From positions 62,001 to 126,000 of the forward strand of contig WYBT01000038.1 of assembly GCA_011525785.1 (NCBI GenBank): a DNA stretch of 64,000 nucleotides, in the 5' to 3' direction. Source of the stretch: Planctomycetaceae bacterium. GTDB lineage: Bacteria; Planctomycetota; UBA1135; GCA-002686595. The notes beneath the pieces are model-generated. The model ran no database searches and was not told the DNA's origin. It saw nothing but the letters and a program-made list of their open reading frames with translations. The first letter of the stretch is position 1, and each line of letters starts with the position of its first letter. A program made the translations under genes and the position numbers. Below, piece by piece: positions 16,673 through 25,565 of this stretch.

Positions 16673-17104
16673 TCAGTTCAACGCCAGCCGCGCGCCGACA
16701 AGCGGCAGTTGCGCGCGCCGCAACCAGGCGACGAGCGCGCCCGCGGCGAAGGTGACCAGCGCCAGCGCGAACAGGAGGCCGCCGTCGCTCTCGCCGTTGA
16801 CGACGATCTCGATGCCCAGTTGAGTGAGGTGCGAGCCGATCGCGCCGGCCATCACGCCCATCGCGAGCACGCCGCCGACCGCGGCCGTGCGCGGCGTGAG
16901 CAAAAGCACGACGGCGATCAGCTCGACCACGCCGCTCGCGATGCGGCCCCACGGCTCGGCGCCCAGCGTTTCGAAGATGTGCACCGATTCGGGCGCGCCG
17001 CTGAACTTGAAGAACAGCGTCTGGCCGAGGATCACCGCGGCGACGATCTGCGCGCTCCACGCGACGCGCTGGGCGCCGCGGCCCAGAGAAGTGCGCTGCG
17101 CCAT
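16673..17104 (-). CDS. DoxX-family integral membrane protein
   Basis: A 143-residue membrane protein with four hydrophobic segments (about 15-35, 55-75, 80-95 and 110-130). The first shows the DoxX-type pattern I-L-x-Q-T-L-F-F-K-F-S-G, and the F-E-T-L-G x G-R-I-x-x-G x x E motif follows. DoxX proteins take part in thiol or oxidative-stress complexes, but their chemistry is poorly defined. Its start lies 3 bp after the stop of the YHS-domain gene on the same strand, so the two form an operon. Confidence 0.85.
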   Translation of the reverse strand: MAQRTSLGRGAQRVAWSAQIVAAVILGQTLFFKFSGAPESVHIFETLGAEPWGRIASGVVELIAVVLLLTPRTAAVGGVLAMGVMAGAIGSHLTQLGIEIVVNGESDGGLLFALALVTFAAGALVAWLRRAQLPLVGARLALN

Positions 17105-17107
17105 GGA

Positions 17108-17683
17108 TCAGCCCTCCGACCCGACGAACGACGCTTCGCTCGCCTCGAACTGCTTGGGGGCCGGCTTCTCCAGGATCTTCTTCCAGTCCGCGTCCGCCTT
17201 GGTCTTGAGCGCGGACTCGTCCTTGACCCACTTCTCGCGCGTGTCGTTGAAGAACGACTTGTAGAACAAGTACAGCTTGCCCTCGGTGATCTTGAACGAC
17301 TTGGGGTCGATCTCGACCTTCTCGCCCTGCGCCATCGCGTAGGCGCACCAGCCGCCGTACTGCGGCTCGAACTTGTCGGGCGTCTTGAGGAACAGCTCCT
17401 TGTTGGCCTCGCTCGCGAAGCGGTACACGACGCCCTTGTGAGTGACGCTGATCTTGTCGGAGCCCTTGAGCGCTTTGCCTCCGCCCTCGGGGAAGTACGC
17501 GACCGGGTCGTAGCCTTCGATGGCGAGCTTGTTCTTGTCGAGGTTGAAGTGCTTCACGTCGCGTTCGCCGGTTTGTTGCAGGCTGAACTCCGCGGAGTGC
17601 GGCGCGCGCGGCGCGGCGCTGACGAGGGGCAGGGCGAATCCTGTGACGATCAAGAAGGCGGCAAGAGCGGTGGGGCGGAGCAT
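17108..17683 (-). CDS. Exported YHS-domain protein
   Basis: A 191-residue protein with a signal peptide (about 1-23, ending VSAAP). Residues 45-125 match the YHS domain seen in exported 'YHS domain-containing' proteins: L-A-I-E-G-Y-D-P-V-A-Y-F at the start, then S-V-T-H-K-G-V-V-Y-R-F-A-S, F-E-P-Q-Y-G-G-W-C-A-Y-A. Such domains are thought to bind metal, often copper. The C terminus is Lys/Glu-rich helical (NDTREKWVKDE...). The start at 17683 is fixed by the signal peptide. It is followed after 3 bp by the DoxX gene, an arrangement consistent with a small redox or metal-handling operon. Confidence 0.85.
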   Translation of the reverse strand: MLRPTALAAFLIVTGFALPLVSAAPRAPHSAEFSLQQTGERDVKHFNLDKNKLAIEGYDPVAYFPEGGGKALKGSDKISVTHKGVVYRFASEANKELFLKTPDKFEPQYGGWCAYAMAQGEKVEIDPKSFKITEGKLYLFYKSFFNDTREKWVKDESALKTKADADWKKILEKPAPKQFEASEASFVGSEG

Positions 17684-18281
17684 GGCGTTCGGGCGTTGGT
17701 AGCGGTCCTGTTGGCGTCGCCCGGAAGGTCGAGCGGCGGCGCTTGGATGCGGCCTGCGCGCCGCGGGTTTCCCGCGCGTGGATTTCCCGGCGGACGCACC
17801 CCCTGGGCGCCTTGACCGTTTCGAGAAGGGGCGAGTAGTCTCCAAGCGTGCGGCGACCGCGGGGTCGCCCGTCCGAGGCCACCCAACGTCCCCAGCCCGC
17901 TCGAGAGCGGCACGCAACGAGTCAGCCAGCGCCCGTCGATTCCTTCGACCCTTTTGCGCGCCTCGCTGCGACCCACGCCCAGCCTCGACGAATCGCCTCG
18001 ACGATCTGCTTCGACGATCCCGCGTCCCATGGCGTTCCATCGCGCCCTTTCGCTGCCGCAGCGCAGCCACGTGTTGCGCCCGCACTCGCGACCGCTAGAC
18101 CGCGCCGTCCGTTCACTCGCGTTCGATTCGACTGTGTCCAACGCACACAGAGTCGAGCACGTCATCGTCGCTGCCCCCGGCCTCTCGCGCACGACCTCGA
18201 ACGACGGCTGGCGGCCGTCGGCGCGCGTGCAGGCCGCGGAGCGCGCGCTCCACTCGCACATCGAGGTCCCCTGACAGCGTC
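17684..18281. other. 598-bp intergenic region between divergent genes
   Basis: Separates the YHS gene (minus) and the RRM gene (plus). Open frames here are arginine-rich and lack Shine-Dalgarno support, so I call none. Promoters for both genes should lie here, but no consensus element stands out. Confidence 0.5.
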
Positions 18282-18878
18282 ATGGCCTATCGGGCTTACG
18301 TCGGCAATCTCCCCTTCACGTTCACCAAGGCGGACCTCGAGGGTCTGTTCAAGTCGTTCGGCGTCGTGAAGTCGACCGACATCATCATCGACCGCGAGAC
18401 AGGGCGCTCGCGCGGCTTCGGCTTCGTCGAGATGGAGACCCCGGAGCAACTCGCCGCGGCCATCCAAGGCATGAACGGCTCGCTCGTGAACGGGCGTCCG
18501 CTCACCGTCAACGAAGCGCGCGAACGCGAGCGCTCGGCCGGGCCGCCGCGCGGACCGGGCGGATTCTCTCCGCGTCCTGGCGGCGATCGGCCGTTCAACT
18601 CCGACCGTCCGCCGCGCAGCTTCGATCGCCCCGCGGGCGAGCGCTCGTTCGGCGATCGTCCGGCGCCCGGCGGCCCGCCGCGTCCCGCTGGTCCCGCCGG
18701 CCCCGGCGCCGCGCGTCCGGCGAGCGATCGCGGGCCTGCGAGCCCTGGACCCGGCGCCGGCCCGGGCAAGCGCGAGCGCGCTCCCGAGCGCACGCCCGAA
18801 CGCCGTCATCCGAAGATGGACAGCTACGAGCGCGAGCACAAGGACTGGCGGCGCTACAGCGACGACGACGAGAGCTGA
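18282..18878 (+). CDS. RRM-domain RNA-binding protein with Gly/Pro/Arg-rich tail
   Basis: A 198-residue protein with one RNA-recognition motif (residues 3-82). RNP2 is AYVGNL near residue 5 and RNP1 is RGFGFVEM near residue 46, both with the aromatic RNA-contact residues. The tail (about 85-170) is low complexity, made of G, P, R, S, D and F, such as GPPRGPGGFSPRPGG, and it ends in a charged YEREHKDWRRYSDDDES. This is the bacterial Rbp type known from cyanobacteria and found in Planctomycetota, probably an RNA chaperone. The long disordered tail resembles the phase-separating tails of eukaryotic RRM proteins; that likeness is inference. Transcribed alone. Confidence 0.9.
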   Translation: MAYRAYVGNLPFTFTKADLEGLFKSFGVVKSTDIIIDRETGRSRGFGFVEMETPEQLAAAIQGMNGSLVNGRPLTVNEARERERSAGPPRGPGGFSPRPGGDRPFNSDRPPRSFDRPAGERSFGDRPAPGGPPRPAGPAGPGAARPASDRGPASPGPGAGPGKRERAPERTPERRHPKMDSYEREHKDWRRYSDDDES

Positions 18879-18959
18879 GCGAGAGCTCCCCAGCGCGTTT
18901 CGATTCCAACGCCAGCCTCGACGCGCTCTGGCCGTGCGCAGTAGCCTCGCGCGCCTCCC

Positions 18960-20195
18960 ATGCACCACAAGCGCACGACCTGCCGCGCCTGCGGCCGAGC
19001 CGACCTCGAGTTGTTCCTGCCGCTGGGCGACGTCGCGCTGGCGAACTCGTTCCTGCGCTCGCCCGAACAGTTCGCGAGCGAGCGCCGCTTTCCGCTCGAG
19101 GTCTACTTCTGCCGCACCTGCACGATGGTGCAACTGGCGGACGTGATCGATCCCGAGGTGCTTTTCAGCAACTACCTGTACGTCACGGGCACGAGCGACA
19201 CGATCGCGGCGCACAACGTCGGCTACGCCAGGACCGTGGTGGAGTTGACCGCCGCGGGGAAGAGCGAACTGGTGGTCGAGGTCGCGTCCAACGACGGCTC
19301 GCTGCTGCGCCGCTTCCAGGACCACGGCGTGCGCACGCTGGGCGTGGAGCCCGCGACCAACATCGCAGCGGGCGCGAACGCCGCCGGAGTGCCGACGGTC
19401 AATCGCTTCTTCGACTCGCGCTGCGCCCGCGAGTTGCGCGCCGAGCACGGCCCCGCGCGCGCGGTGATCGGCAACAACGTGCTGGCGCACGTCGACGACC
19501 CGGTCGACCTCCTGCGCGGCTTCAAGGAGCTGCTCGACGAGCGCGGCCTCGCCATCGTCGAAGTCCCCGAGCTGGCGGAGTTCGTCGAGCGCCTGGAGTA
19601 CGACACGGTCTACCACGAGCACCTCTCGTACTTCTCGGTGACGAGCCTGATGCGCGTGTGCGAAGAGGCCGGCCTGCGCATCGTGCGCGTCGACCACGTG
19701 CCCGTGCACGGCGGCTCGGTGCGCATGTACGCCGCGCCCGTTGAGCGCGTGCGCGAACACGCGCCGGCCGTGCGCGAGCTCTCGCGCGCCGAGCACGAGA
19801 GCGGCATGGCCAGCCCCGCGCGCCTGCGCCGCTTCGCCGACGACGTGCGCGAGAACCGCCGCGCGCTGCTCGAGCTGCTCGACGGACTGCGCGCGCAGGG
19901 CAAGAGCATCGGCGGCTACGGCGCGCCGGCCAAGGGCAACACGCTGCTCAACTACTGCGGCATCGGCGTCGAGCGCCTGCCCTGGACCGTCGACAAGAGC
20001 CCGCTCAAGGTCGGCCTCTACACGCCCGGCTCGCACATCCCGGTGCTGCCCGCGAGCGAACTGCTCGCGCGCCAACCTGACTACTGCCTGATCCTGGCCT
20101 GGAACTTCGCCGACGAGATCCGCCGCCAGCAGGCCGAGTACGCGCGCCGCGGCGGGAAGTTCATCCTGCCGATCCCGACGCCGCGCGTGGTTTGA
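18960..20195 (+). CDS. SAM-dependent sugar C-methyltransferase
   Basis: A 411-residue three-part enzyme of the NDP-hexose C-methyltransferase family. An N-terminal zinc-binding domain (about 5-60) has the cysteine pairs C-R-A-C and C-R-T-C. The central Rossmann methyltransferase (about 95-260) has V-V-E-V-A-S-N-D-G-S-L-L as SAM motif I, plus the family YHEHLSYFS segment. The C-terminal domain (about 285-411) has I-G-G-Y-G-A-P-A-K-G-N-T-L-L. It would methylate a dTDP- or CDP-sugar used for surface polysaccharide. A CDP-sugar gene pair lies 10 kb away at 30378-32137 and may supply the substrate, though the genes are not adjacent. Start ATG 18960. Confidence 0.88.
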   Translation: MHHKRTTCRACGRADLELFLPLGDVALANSFLRSPEQFASERRFPLEVYFCRTCTMVQLADVIDPEVLFSNYLYVTGTSDTIAAHNVGYARTVVELTAAGKSELVVEVASNDGSLLRRFQDHGVRTLGVEPATNIAAGANAAGVPTVNRFFDSRCARELRAEHGPARAVIGNNVLAHVDDPVDLLRGFKELLDERGLAIVEVPELAEFVERLEYDTVYHEHLSYFSVTSLMRVCEEAGLRIVRVDHVPVHGGSVRMYAAPVERVREHAPAVRELSRAEHESGMASPARLRRFADDVRENRRALLELLDGLRAQGKSIGGYGAPAKGNTLLNYCGIGVERLPWTVDKSPLKVGLYTPGSHIPVLPASELLARQPDYCLILAWNFADEIRRQQAEYARRGGKFILPIPTPRVV

Positions 20196-20333
20196 TGGCA
20201 CCGACCCGCGACTCGAGAACGTCTCCGCGCGTCAAAGCAGTTCGTCGTCTCGTCGAGCCGCGGTGGCCGACGCGACTAGAGGGGCGCGGGCACAGCTCTC
20301 CCAGTCGGGATAGCATCAACCCAGGGAGGCCCC

Positions 20334-20699
20334 ATGATCCGCAGGCTCGATCGACGCTTCACTCGCAGGCTCGCGCTGTCGCTCGCTGCGCTGGCCGCGG
20401 CTTCGACGCTCGCCGGATGTCCGGGAGCGAGCTTCACCGTCCACTCGACCTGGCCCAACGGCCGGCTCTCCGTTCTCCGCGCGGAGGCCGACTCGGCGGG
20501 AGAGCGAATGGGCCTGTGGGTCTATTACGCGCCGGACGGCTCGGTCGAGTACGAGCGCAAGTTCGGGAACGGACACCTCATCACGGGCACGGGCATCTAC
20601 GAGCACGGCAAGCGAGTGCGAATGCCGACCGGCGAAGAACTCGCCGCGGCGCGAGTGCGCGCGGACCTGCTCGAACAGCACCTGCGGCGTCCACGTTGA
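20334..20699 (+). CDS. Small lipoprotein with MORN-variant-like repeat
   Basis: A 121-residue lipoprotein: basic n-region with several arginines, hydrophobic core LALSLAALAAAS and lipobox LAGC at about residue 28. The mature part contains W-P-N-G-R-L-S-V and G-L-W-V-Y-Y-A-P-D-G-S-V-E-Y-E-R-K-F, which resembles the toxin-antitoxin-type MORN variant repeat (beta hairpins of G-x-W-x-Y-x-x-x-G). No enzymatic motif is present. A GGGAGG Shine-Dalgarno precedes ATG 20334. A hairpin follows the stop. Confidence 0.7.
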   Translation: MIRRLDRRFTRRLALSLAALAAASTLAGCPGASFTVHSTWPNGRLSVLRAEADSAGERMGLWVYYAPDGSVEYERKFGNGHLITGTGIYEHGKRVRMPTGEELAAARVRADLLEQHLRRPR

Positions 20700-20700
20700 G

Positions 20701-20722
20701 CCACGCGACAGGTCGCGCGTGG
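20701..20722 (+). terminator. Hairpin after small lipoprotein gene
   Basis: A 7-bp perfect stem CCACGCG / CGCGTGG directly after the stop codon, with an 8-base loop. No clear U-tract follows. Confidence 0.45.
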
Positions 20723-20889
20723 GCCTCCGACATCGAGTAGGCCCGACAGCGGCACTCTGTTCGATGTCCGCGCGAAGCCGCGCCGCCGACGGCTCCGCAG
20801 GTTCGCGAGCCCTGCGAAGCTGCACTGGCGCCGCGACCGGGTGCAACGTCGGCGCCGCTCGCGAACGGCAAGTACGATGACTTCCGCTC

Positions 20890-20906
20890 GGCCGCGCAGT
20901 GCGGCC
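20890..20906 (+). promoter_or_regulatory. 5'-UTR hairpin before exported-protein gene
   Basis: GGCCGC-GCAGT-GCGGCC, a 6-bp stem with a 5-base loop, six bases before the Shine-Dalgarno (CCCAGGAGCC). A similar hairpin with the same downstream CCCAGGAGCC context precedes the gene at 27474. Confidence 0.4.
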
Positions 20907-20927
20907 TACTCCCAGGAGCCAATTTCC

Positions 20928-21932
20928 ATGCGAACCCTTCTCCTTGCGATGACTGTTGCGGCTGCAACGGTCGCGCTCCCGTCCGCGGCGGCGCAGTGCA
21001 GCACGCTCACAACGCTCGTAGCGCCGAACAACGGCCTCAGCGGCAACTCACAAGTGCTGTTCGACATGCAGGTCTTGAACCCTGCCGGCATTCAGATCCA
21101 AGCGATCGATTCCGTGCCGTCGTCAGGCGCCGGCGTCGCGTTCACGATCGACTTCTACACCTGCCCGACGACCTACATCGGCAACGACCTGAACTCGGCG
21201 GTCTGGACCTTCCGCGGGACGGGCCAGGGCGTGTCGAACGGCAACACGGTGACGGCCTTCGTCGATCTGTCGGACTTCACGCTACCGCCGGGGAGCTACG
21301 GCGTCGCGCTCAACGCCACGACGGGCGGGTTCCGCTACACGAACGGGACCGGCTCGAATCAGAACTTCGCCAACGCCGATCTCTCGCTCTCGCTGGGGCT
21401 CTCGCACAGCATGTGGTGGGGCGGCACCACCAACACGCCGCGCGTCTGGAACGGAACGATCCGCTACTGCGCCGGCGGTCCGCCGCCTCCGCCGACGACG
21501 TACTGCACGGCGGGAACGAGCACCAACGGCTGCGTTCCGTCGATCAACGCCTCCGCGCAGCCCTCGGCGAGCTTCGCGACGCCGTGCGTGATCACGACCT
21601 CGAACGTGGAGGGCCAGAAGGCTGGTCTGACTTTCTATGGCATCAACAACAGCGGGTTCAGTCCGCTGCCGTGGTCGCCGACGAGCAGCAGCTTCTTCTG
21701 CGTGAAGGGGCCCACTCAGCGCACGTTCGCGCAGAACTCGGGCGGAACGGCGAATCAATGTGACGGCGCTCTGACGCTCGACTGGAACGCGTTCCACGGA
21801 GCGTTCCCCGGTGCGCTGGGCACGCCCTTCAGCCCCGGCGACAACATCTACGTGCAGGCCTGGTACCGCGATCCGCCGGCGCCGCGCACCACCAACCTCA
21901 GCAACGGCGTCGAGCTGACCGCGACGCCTTGA
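20928..21932 (+). CDS. Exported protein with shared YCT...NGC C-terminal domain
   Basis: A 334-residue secreted protein. The signal peptide is residues 1-22 (MRTLLLAMTVAAATVALPSAAA). Residues 23-180 form a beta-rich domain of unrecognised family (VAPNNGLSGNSQVLFDMQVL ...). A proline-rich hinge (PPPPPTT) then leads to a C-terminal domain, residues 192-334, starting YCTAGTSTNGC and ending W-Y-R-D-P-P-A-P ... N-L-S-N-G-V. The same domain closes the proteins at 27474-28937 and 55511-59197. Start: ATG 20928 with AGGAG ten bases upstream; upstream in-frame codons are Arg-rich. It is followed by a 16-bp terminator. Probably extracellular or surface-attached; the function is unknown. Confidence 0.82.
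   Translation: MRTLLLAMTVAAATVALPSAAAQCSTLTTLVAPNNGLSGNSQVLFDMQVLNPAGIQIQAIDSVPSSGAGVAFTIDFYTCPTTYIGNDLNSAVWTFRGTGQGVSNGNTVTAFVDLSDFTLPPGSYGVALNATTGGFRYTNGTGSNQNFANADLSLSLGLSHSMWWGGTTNTPRVWNGTIRYCAGGPPPPPTTYCTAGTSTNGCVPSINASAQPSASFATPCVITTSNVEGQKAGLTFYGINNSGFSPLPWSPTSSSFFCVKGPTQRTFAQNSGGTANQCDGALTLDWNAFHGAFPGALGTPFSPGDNIYVQAWYRDPPAPRTTNLSNGVELTATP
21501..21929 (+). other. Conserved C-terminal domain, copy 1
   Basis: Residues 192-334 of the preceding protein. Shared landmarks with the other copies are Y-C-T near the start, N-G-C-x-P, a G-L-x-x-Y/W-G core, an F/L-C-V-K strand, an R-T-x-x-x-x-S-G-G turn, a C-D/T-G pair, W-x-R-D-P and a final T-N-L-S-N-x-(V/L). About 140 residues. Confidence 0.75.
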
Positions 21933-21981
21933 GCGACGCCTCGGGCGGCCTGCGCTGCCCGCGGATCGACGACAACATCCA

Positions 21982-22018
21982 GCGCCGCCGCCGCAGGAGC
22001 TCCCTGCGGCGGCGGCGC
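21982..22018 (+). terminator. Strong terminator hairpin
   Basis: A perfect 16-bp stem (21982-21997 with 22003-22018) closes the 5-base loop AGCTC, 50 bp after the exported-protein stop; a CTCTTTTC tract follows shortly. It separates that gene from the Tricorn gene. Confidence 0.8.
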
Positions 22019-22110
22019 GCGCTTACGCAGCTCTTTTCTGCGCTGCTGGCCCCGGGCTGGCGGCAGGGCCACAATCTCGGCCCCGCCACGCCGGAATCCC
22101 CTCGCCGAGC

Positions 22111-25100
22111 ATGAACTCACTTCACACCGCCGCGTTCGCGCTGCTCGCCTGTTCGCAACTGGCCCTCGCCCAATCGACCGAGCCCGCGCGCCCCGATGCG
22201 GTGCTGCTGCGCATGCCGGATGTGAGCGAGACGCAGGTCGTGTTCCGCTACGCGAACGATCTGTGGCTCGCGCCCAAGGAGGGCGGCGTCGCGCGCGCGC
22301 TGGCGTCGCCTGAGGGCGAGGAGTCGTTCCCCAAGTTCAGCCCTGACGGTCGGCGCATCGCGTTCGTCGCGGGCTACGACGGCGGCGCCGACCTGTACGT
22401 GCTCGACATCGACGGCGGCGTGCCGCAGCGCGTCACGTATCACCCGTTCCCTGAGACGCTGTGCGACTGGCATCCCGACGGCAAGTCGCTGATCTACTTC
22501 TCGTCGCAGGCGTCCGGCCAGCAGCGCGCGCCGCGCCTGTTCCGCGTGAGCGCCGCGGGCGGGGCGAGTGAGCCGCTGCCCGTTCCGTATGGCGTGTTCG
22601 GCGCGATCGACGACACGGGCTCGTGGCTGGCCTACACGCCGACTGCGGCCAGCGAGTTCCGCACGTGGAAGCGCTACCAGGGCGGCCTCGCCCAGGACGT
22701 GTGGCTCTTCAACCTCGTCACGCTCGAGGCGCGGCGCGTGACCGACCACCCGGGCACGGACGCGCTGCCGCTGTGGCACGGGCACGAGCTGTACTTCCTC
22801 TCCGATCGCGACTCGAACGCGCGCGCGAACCTGTGGGTCTACGACACGCAGCGCAAGACCACCGCGCAGGTCACCGACTTCGTCGAGGCCGACGTGCGCT
22901 TCCCCTCGGTCGGTCCGCTGGACATCGTGTTCGAGAACGGCGGCAAACTGCAGCGCTTCGAGTTCGCCACGCGGCGCACGCACCGCATCGAGATCGCGAT
23001 CGGCGGCGAGCGCCCGAGCCTGCGCCCGCAGGCGATCCGCGTCGAGCCGAACATCGAGAGCGTGACGCTCGGGCCCAACGCGCGTCGGGTGGTCGTCGAC
23101 GCGCGTGGAGAGCTCTTCAGTGCGCCCGTCGACGAGGGCGTGACGCGCAACCTCACGCGCACCGACGGCGTGGCCGAGCGCTATCCCTCGTGGAGCCCCG
23201 ACGGCAAGTGGATCGCGTACTTCAGCGACGAGAGCGGCGAGTACGAGCTGTGCGTGATGGACGCGGACGGGCGACCGTTCCGTTGGCCCGGCGCGAGCGA
23301 AGATCAAACGCGGCGCACGCTGACCTCGATCGGCCCGGGCTGGAAGTACCGGCCGACCTGGGCGCCCGATTCGCGCAGCCTCGCCTTCTGCAACCACGCG
23401 GGTGAGTTGTGGCGGCTCGAGCTCGAGAGCGGCGCGCTCACGCGCCTGGCGACGAACCCCGACGGCCAGCCGATGCCGATCGACTGGTCGGCCGACTCGC
23501 GCTGGATCACCTGGTCGATGCGCAGCACGCGTTCGCGCCTGAGCGCGCTGTGGGTGTGCGACACGCGCGATGGCAGCGTGCGCGAGCTCACCAGCGGGCT
23601 CTACGACGATCGCAGCCCCAGCTTCGACCGCGACGGCAAGTGGCTGTACTTCGTTTCGACGCGCACCTTCGAGCCGACCTACTCGGGCATCGACGAGACC
23701 TGGATCTACGCCAACGGCGTGAACCTGATGGCGTTGGCGCTGCGCAAGGACACGCAGAATCCCTTCGCGCCGCGCGACGAGCGCGAAGTCGAGTCCGCGG
23801 AGTCGAGCGACAGGAAGGACAAGCCGGACGAGAAGAGCGGCGACGAGGCGGAGTCGAAGCCTGCAGAGAAGCCGGCTGAGGCTGCTGAGGCGCCCGTAGC
23901 GGCGACGGAGCAGGAGAAGGCGCCCGACACTGCCGCCAAGATCGACAAGCTCGCGGTCGAGATCGACTTCGACGGCCTCGAAGCGCGCATCGTGCAGCTG
24001 CCCGTCGACGCCGGCGTGCTCGACGCGCCGGTGGGAGGCGCTTCGAAGGTCTTCTACCTGCGCCGGCCGCGCGCCGGCTCGGGCGGCCGCGATGCGACGC
24101 TCGCGCAGTTCGCGATGAGCTCGAAGAAGAAGGAGCGCGTCGAGAAAACCGTGCTGAGCGGCGTGCGCTCGTTCCAGCTCGCAGACAAGGCCGAGAAGCT
24201 GCTCGTGCGAGTGAACGACGGCTGGGCCGTGATCGAAGCCAAGCCCGAGCAGAAGGTCGAAGGCAAGCTCGACCTCGCGCGCCTGGAGGCGAGCATCGAT
24301 CCGCGGCGAGAGTGGAAGCAGATCCTCGCCGACGCGCACCGGCTGATGCGCGACTTCTTCTACGAGCCCACGTTGCACAGCGTCGACTGGGACAAGGTCC
24401 ACGCGCGCTTCGCGCTGGCGCTCGGCGATGCGACGCACCGCGCTGATTTGCACTACCTGCTCGGCGAGATGATCTCCGAGCTCAACGTCGGCCACGCCTA
24501 CAACCGCGGTCCCACCGAAGAGGCCAATCCGCGCGCGCTGCTCGCGGGCCTGCTCGGCTGCGATTTCGCGCTGGAGGATGGCGCGTACCGCATCACGCGC
24601 ATCCTCGGCGCGGGCTCGCCCGAGATCGACGCGCGCGGGCCGCTCGCGCAGCACGGCGTCGACGCGCGCGTCGGCGATTGGCTGCTGGCGGTCAACGGGC
24701 AGGCGCTGGACACGGCGCGCGACGTGCACGCGGCCTTCCTCGGCCTGGCGGGCGCGCCGGTCGAGCTCACGCTCAACGCGCGGCCGGTGCTCGACGGCGC
24801 TGAGCGGCGCGTCGTCGCGACGCCCATCGAGAGCGACGCCGAAGTGCGCTATCGCGATTGGGTCGCGTCGCGTCGCGAGCAGGTGGCGGCGCTCTCCAAT
24901 GGCCGCGTCGGCTACGTCCACGTCCCCGACACGGGTTTCCGCGGCCAGAACGAGCTCGTGCGCCAGTTCGAGTCGCAGATGCACAAGGACGCGCTCTTGA
25001 TCGACGAGCGCTGGAACGGCGGCGGCCAGATCCCGACGCGCTTCATCGAGCTCCTGAACCGCCCGCGCACGAACTTCTGGGCCGTGCGGCATGGCGAGGA

Positions 25101-25530
25101 CTGGAACTGGCCGCCGAGCGCGCACCATGGCCCCAAGGCGATGCTGATCAACGGCTCGTCGGGCTCGGGCGGCGACGCGTTCCCGTACTACTTCCGCCAG
25201 GCGAACCTCGGCAAGCTGATCGGCCAGCGCACCTGGGGCGGACTGGTCGGCATCTCCGGCAATCCTTCGTTCGTCGACGGCGCGGGCATCACGGTGCCGC
25301 GCTTTGCGTTCTACGAGAAGGACGGCACGTGGGGCGTCGAGGGCTACGGCGTCGCGCCGGACATCGACGTGCTCGACGATCCGGCGCTGATGGCGCACGG
25401 CGAGGACCCGCAGCTCGTCGCGGGAGTGCAGCACCTGCTGCGCGAGCTCGAGACCTTCCCCTTCGAACGCGCCAAGCGCCCCGCTCCGCCCGACCGCCGC
25501 GGCGCGGGCGTGACGCCGGCGGATCGGTGA
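22111..25530 (+). CDS. Exported Tricorn-type protease homologue (S41 family)
   Basis: A 1139-residue protein with Tricorn architecture. A signal peptide (1-22, ending LALAQ) is followed by two PD40/WD40-like propellers (about 30-540; motifs FSPDGRRIAFVAGYDG, WSPDGKWIAYFSDESGEYEL and WAPDSRSLAFCNHAGELW). An acidic Lys/Glu/Ala linker covers about 550-615, then come a helical core (about 720-800), a PDZ-like domain (about 815-905) and an S41 catalytic domain. Likely catalytic parts are H795 in NVGHAYNRG and the nucleophile segment G-S-S-G-S-G-G-D at 1015-1022, most probably S1019. Archaeal Tricorn is cytoplasmic and degrades oligopeptides from the proteasome; this exported form likely processes peptides outside the inner membrane. 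In Tricorn a Ser precedes the His; here it is Gly794. Confidence 0.9.
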   Translation: MNSLHTAAFALLACSQLALAQSTEPARPDAVLLRMPDVSETQVVFRYANDLWLAPKEGGVARALASPEGEESFPKFSPDGRRIAFVAGYDGGADLYVLDIDGGVPQRVTYHPFPETLCDWHPDGKSLIYFSSQASGQQRAPRLFRVSAAGGASEPLPVPYGVFGAIDDTGSWLAYTPTAASEFRTWKRYQGGLAQDVWLFNLVTLEARRVTDHPGTDALPLWHGHELYFLSDRDSNARANLWVYDTQRKTTAQVTDFVEADVRFPSVGPLDIVFENGGKLQRFEFATRRTHRIEIAIGGERPSLRPQAIRVEPNIESVTLGPNARRVVVDARGELFSAPVDEGVTRNLTRTDGVAERYPSWSPDGKWIAYFSDESGEYELCVMDADGRPFRWPGASEDQTRRTLTSIGPGWKYRPTWAPDSRSLAFCNHAGELWRLELESGALTRLATNPDGQPMPIDWSADSRWITWSMRSTRSRLSALWVCDTRDGSVRELTSGLYDDRSPSFDRDGKWLYFVSTRTFEPTYSGIDETWIYANGVNLMALALRKDTQNPFAPRDEREVESAESSDRKDKPDEKSGDEAESKPAEKPAEAAEAPVAATEQEKAPDTAAKIDKLAVEIDFDGLEARIVQLPVDAGVLDAPVGGASKVFYLRRPRAGSGGRDATLAQFAMSSKKKERVEKTVLSGVRSFQLADKAEKLLVRVNDGWAVIEAKPEQKVEGKLDLARLEASIDPRREWKQILADAHRLMRDFFYEPTLHSVDWDKVHARFALALGDATHRADLHYLLGEMISELNVGHAYNRGPTEEANPRALLAGLLGCDFALEDGAYRITRILGAGSPEIDARGPLAQHGVDARVGDWLLAVNGQALDTARDVHAAFLGLAGAPVELTLNARPVLDGAERRVVATPIESDAEVRYRDWVASRREQVAALSNGRVGYVHVPDTGFRGQNELVRQFESQMHKDALLIDERWNGGGQIPTRFIELLNRPRTNFWAVRHGEDWNWPPSAHHGPKAMLINGSSGSGGDAFPYYFRQANLGKLIGQRTWGGLVGISGNPSFVDGAGITVPRFAFYEKDGTWGVEGYGVAPDIDVLDDPALMAHGEDPQLVAGVQHLLRELETFPFERAKRPAPPDRRGAGVTPADR

Positions 25531-25565
25531 GCGCTTCCATCCAACGCAAGACAGTGAGTGACCAC

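Noticed and set aside
17650-18261. 203-codon minus-strand frame in the gap before the RRM gene
   Set aside because: Arg/Ser-rich, no Shine-Dalgarno, no recognisable motif; treated as noncoding.
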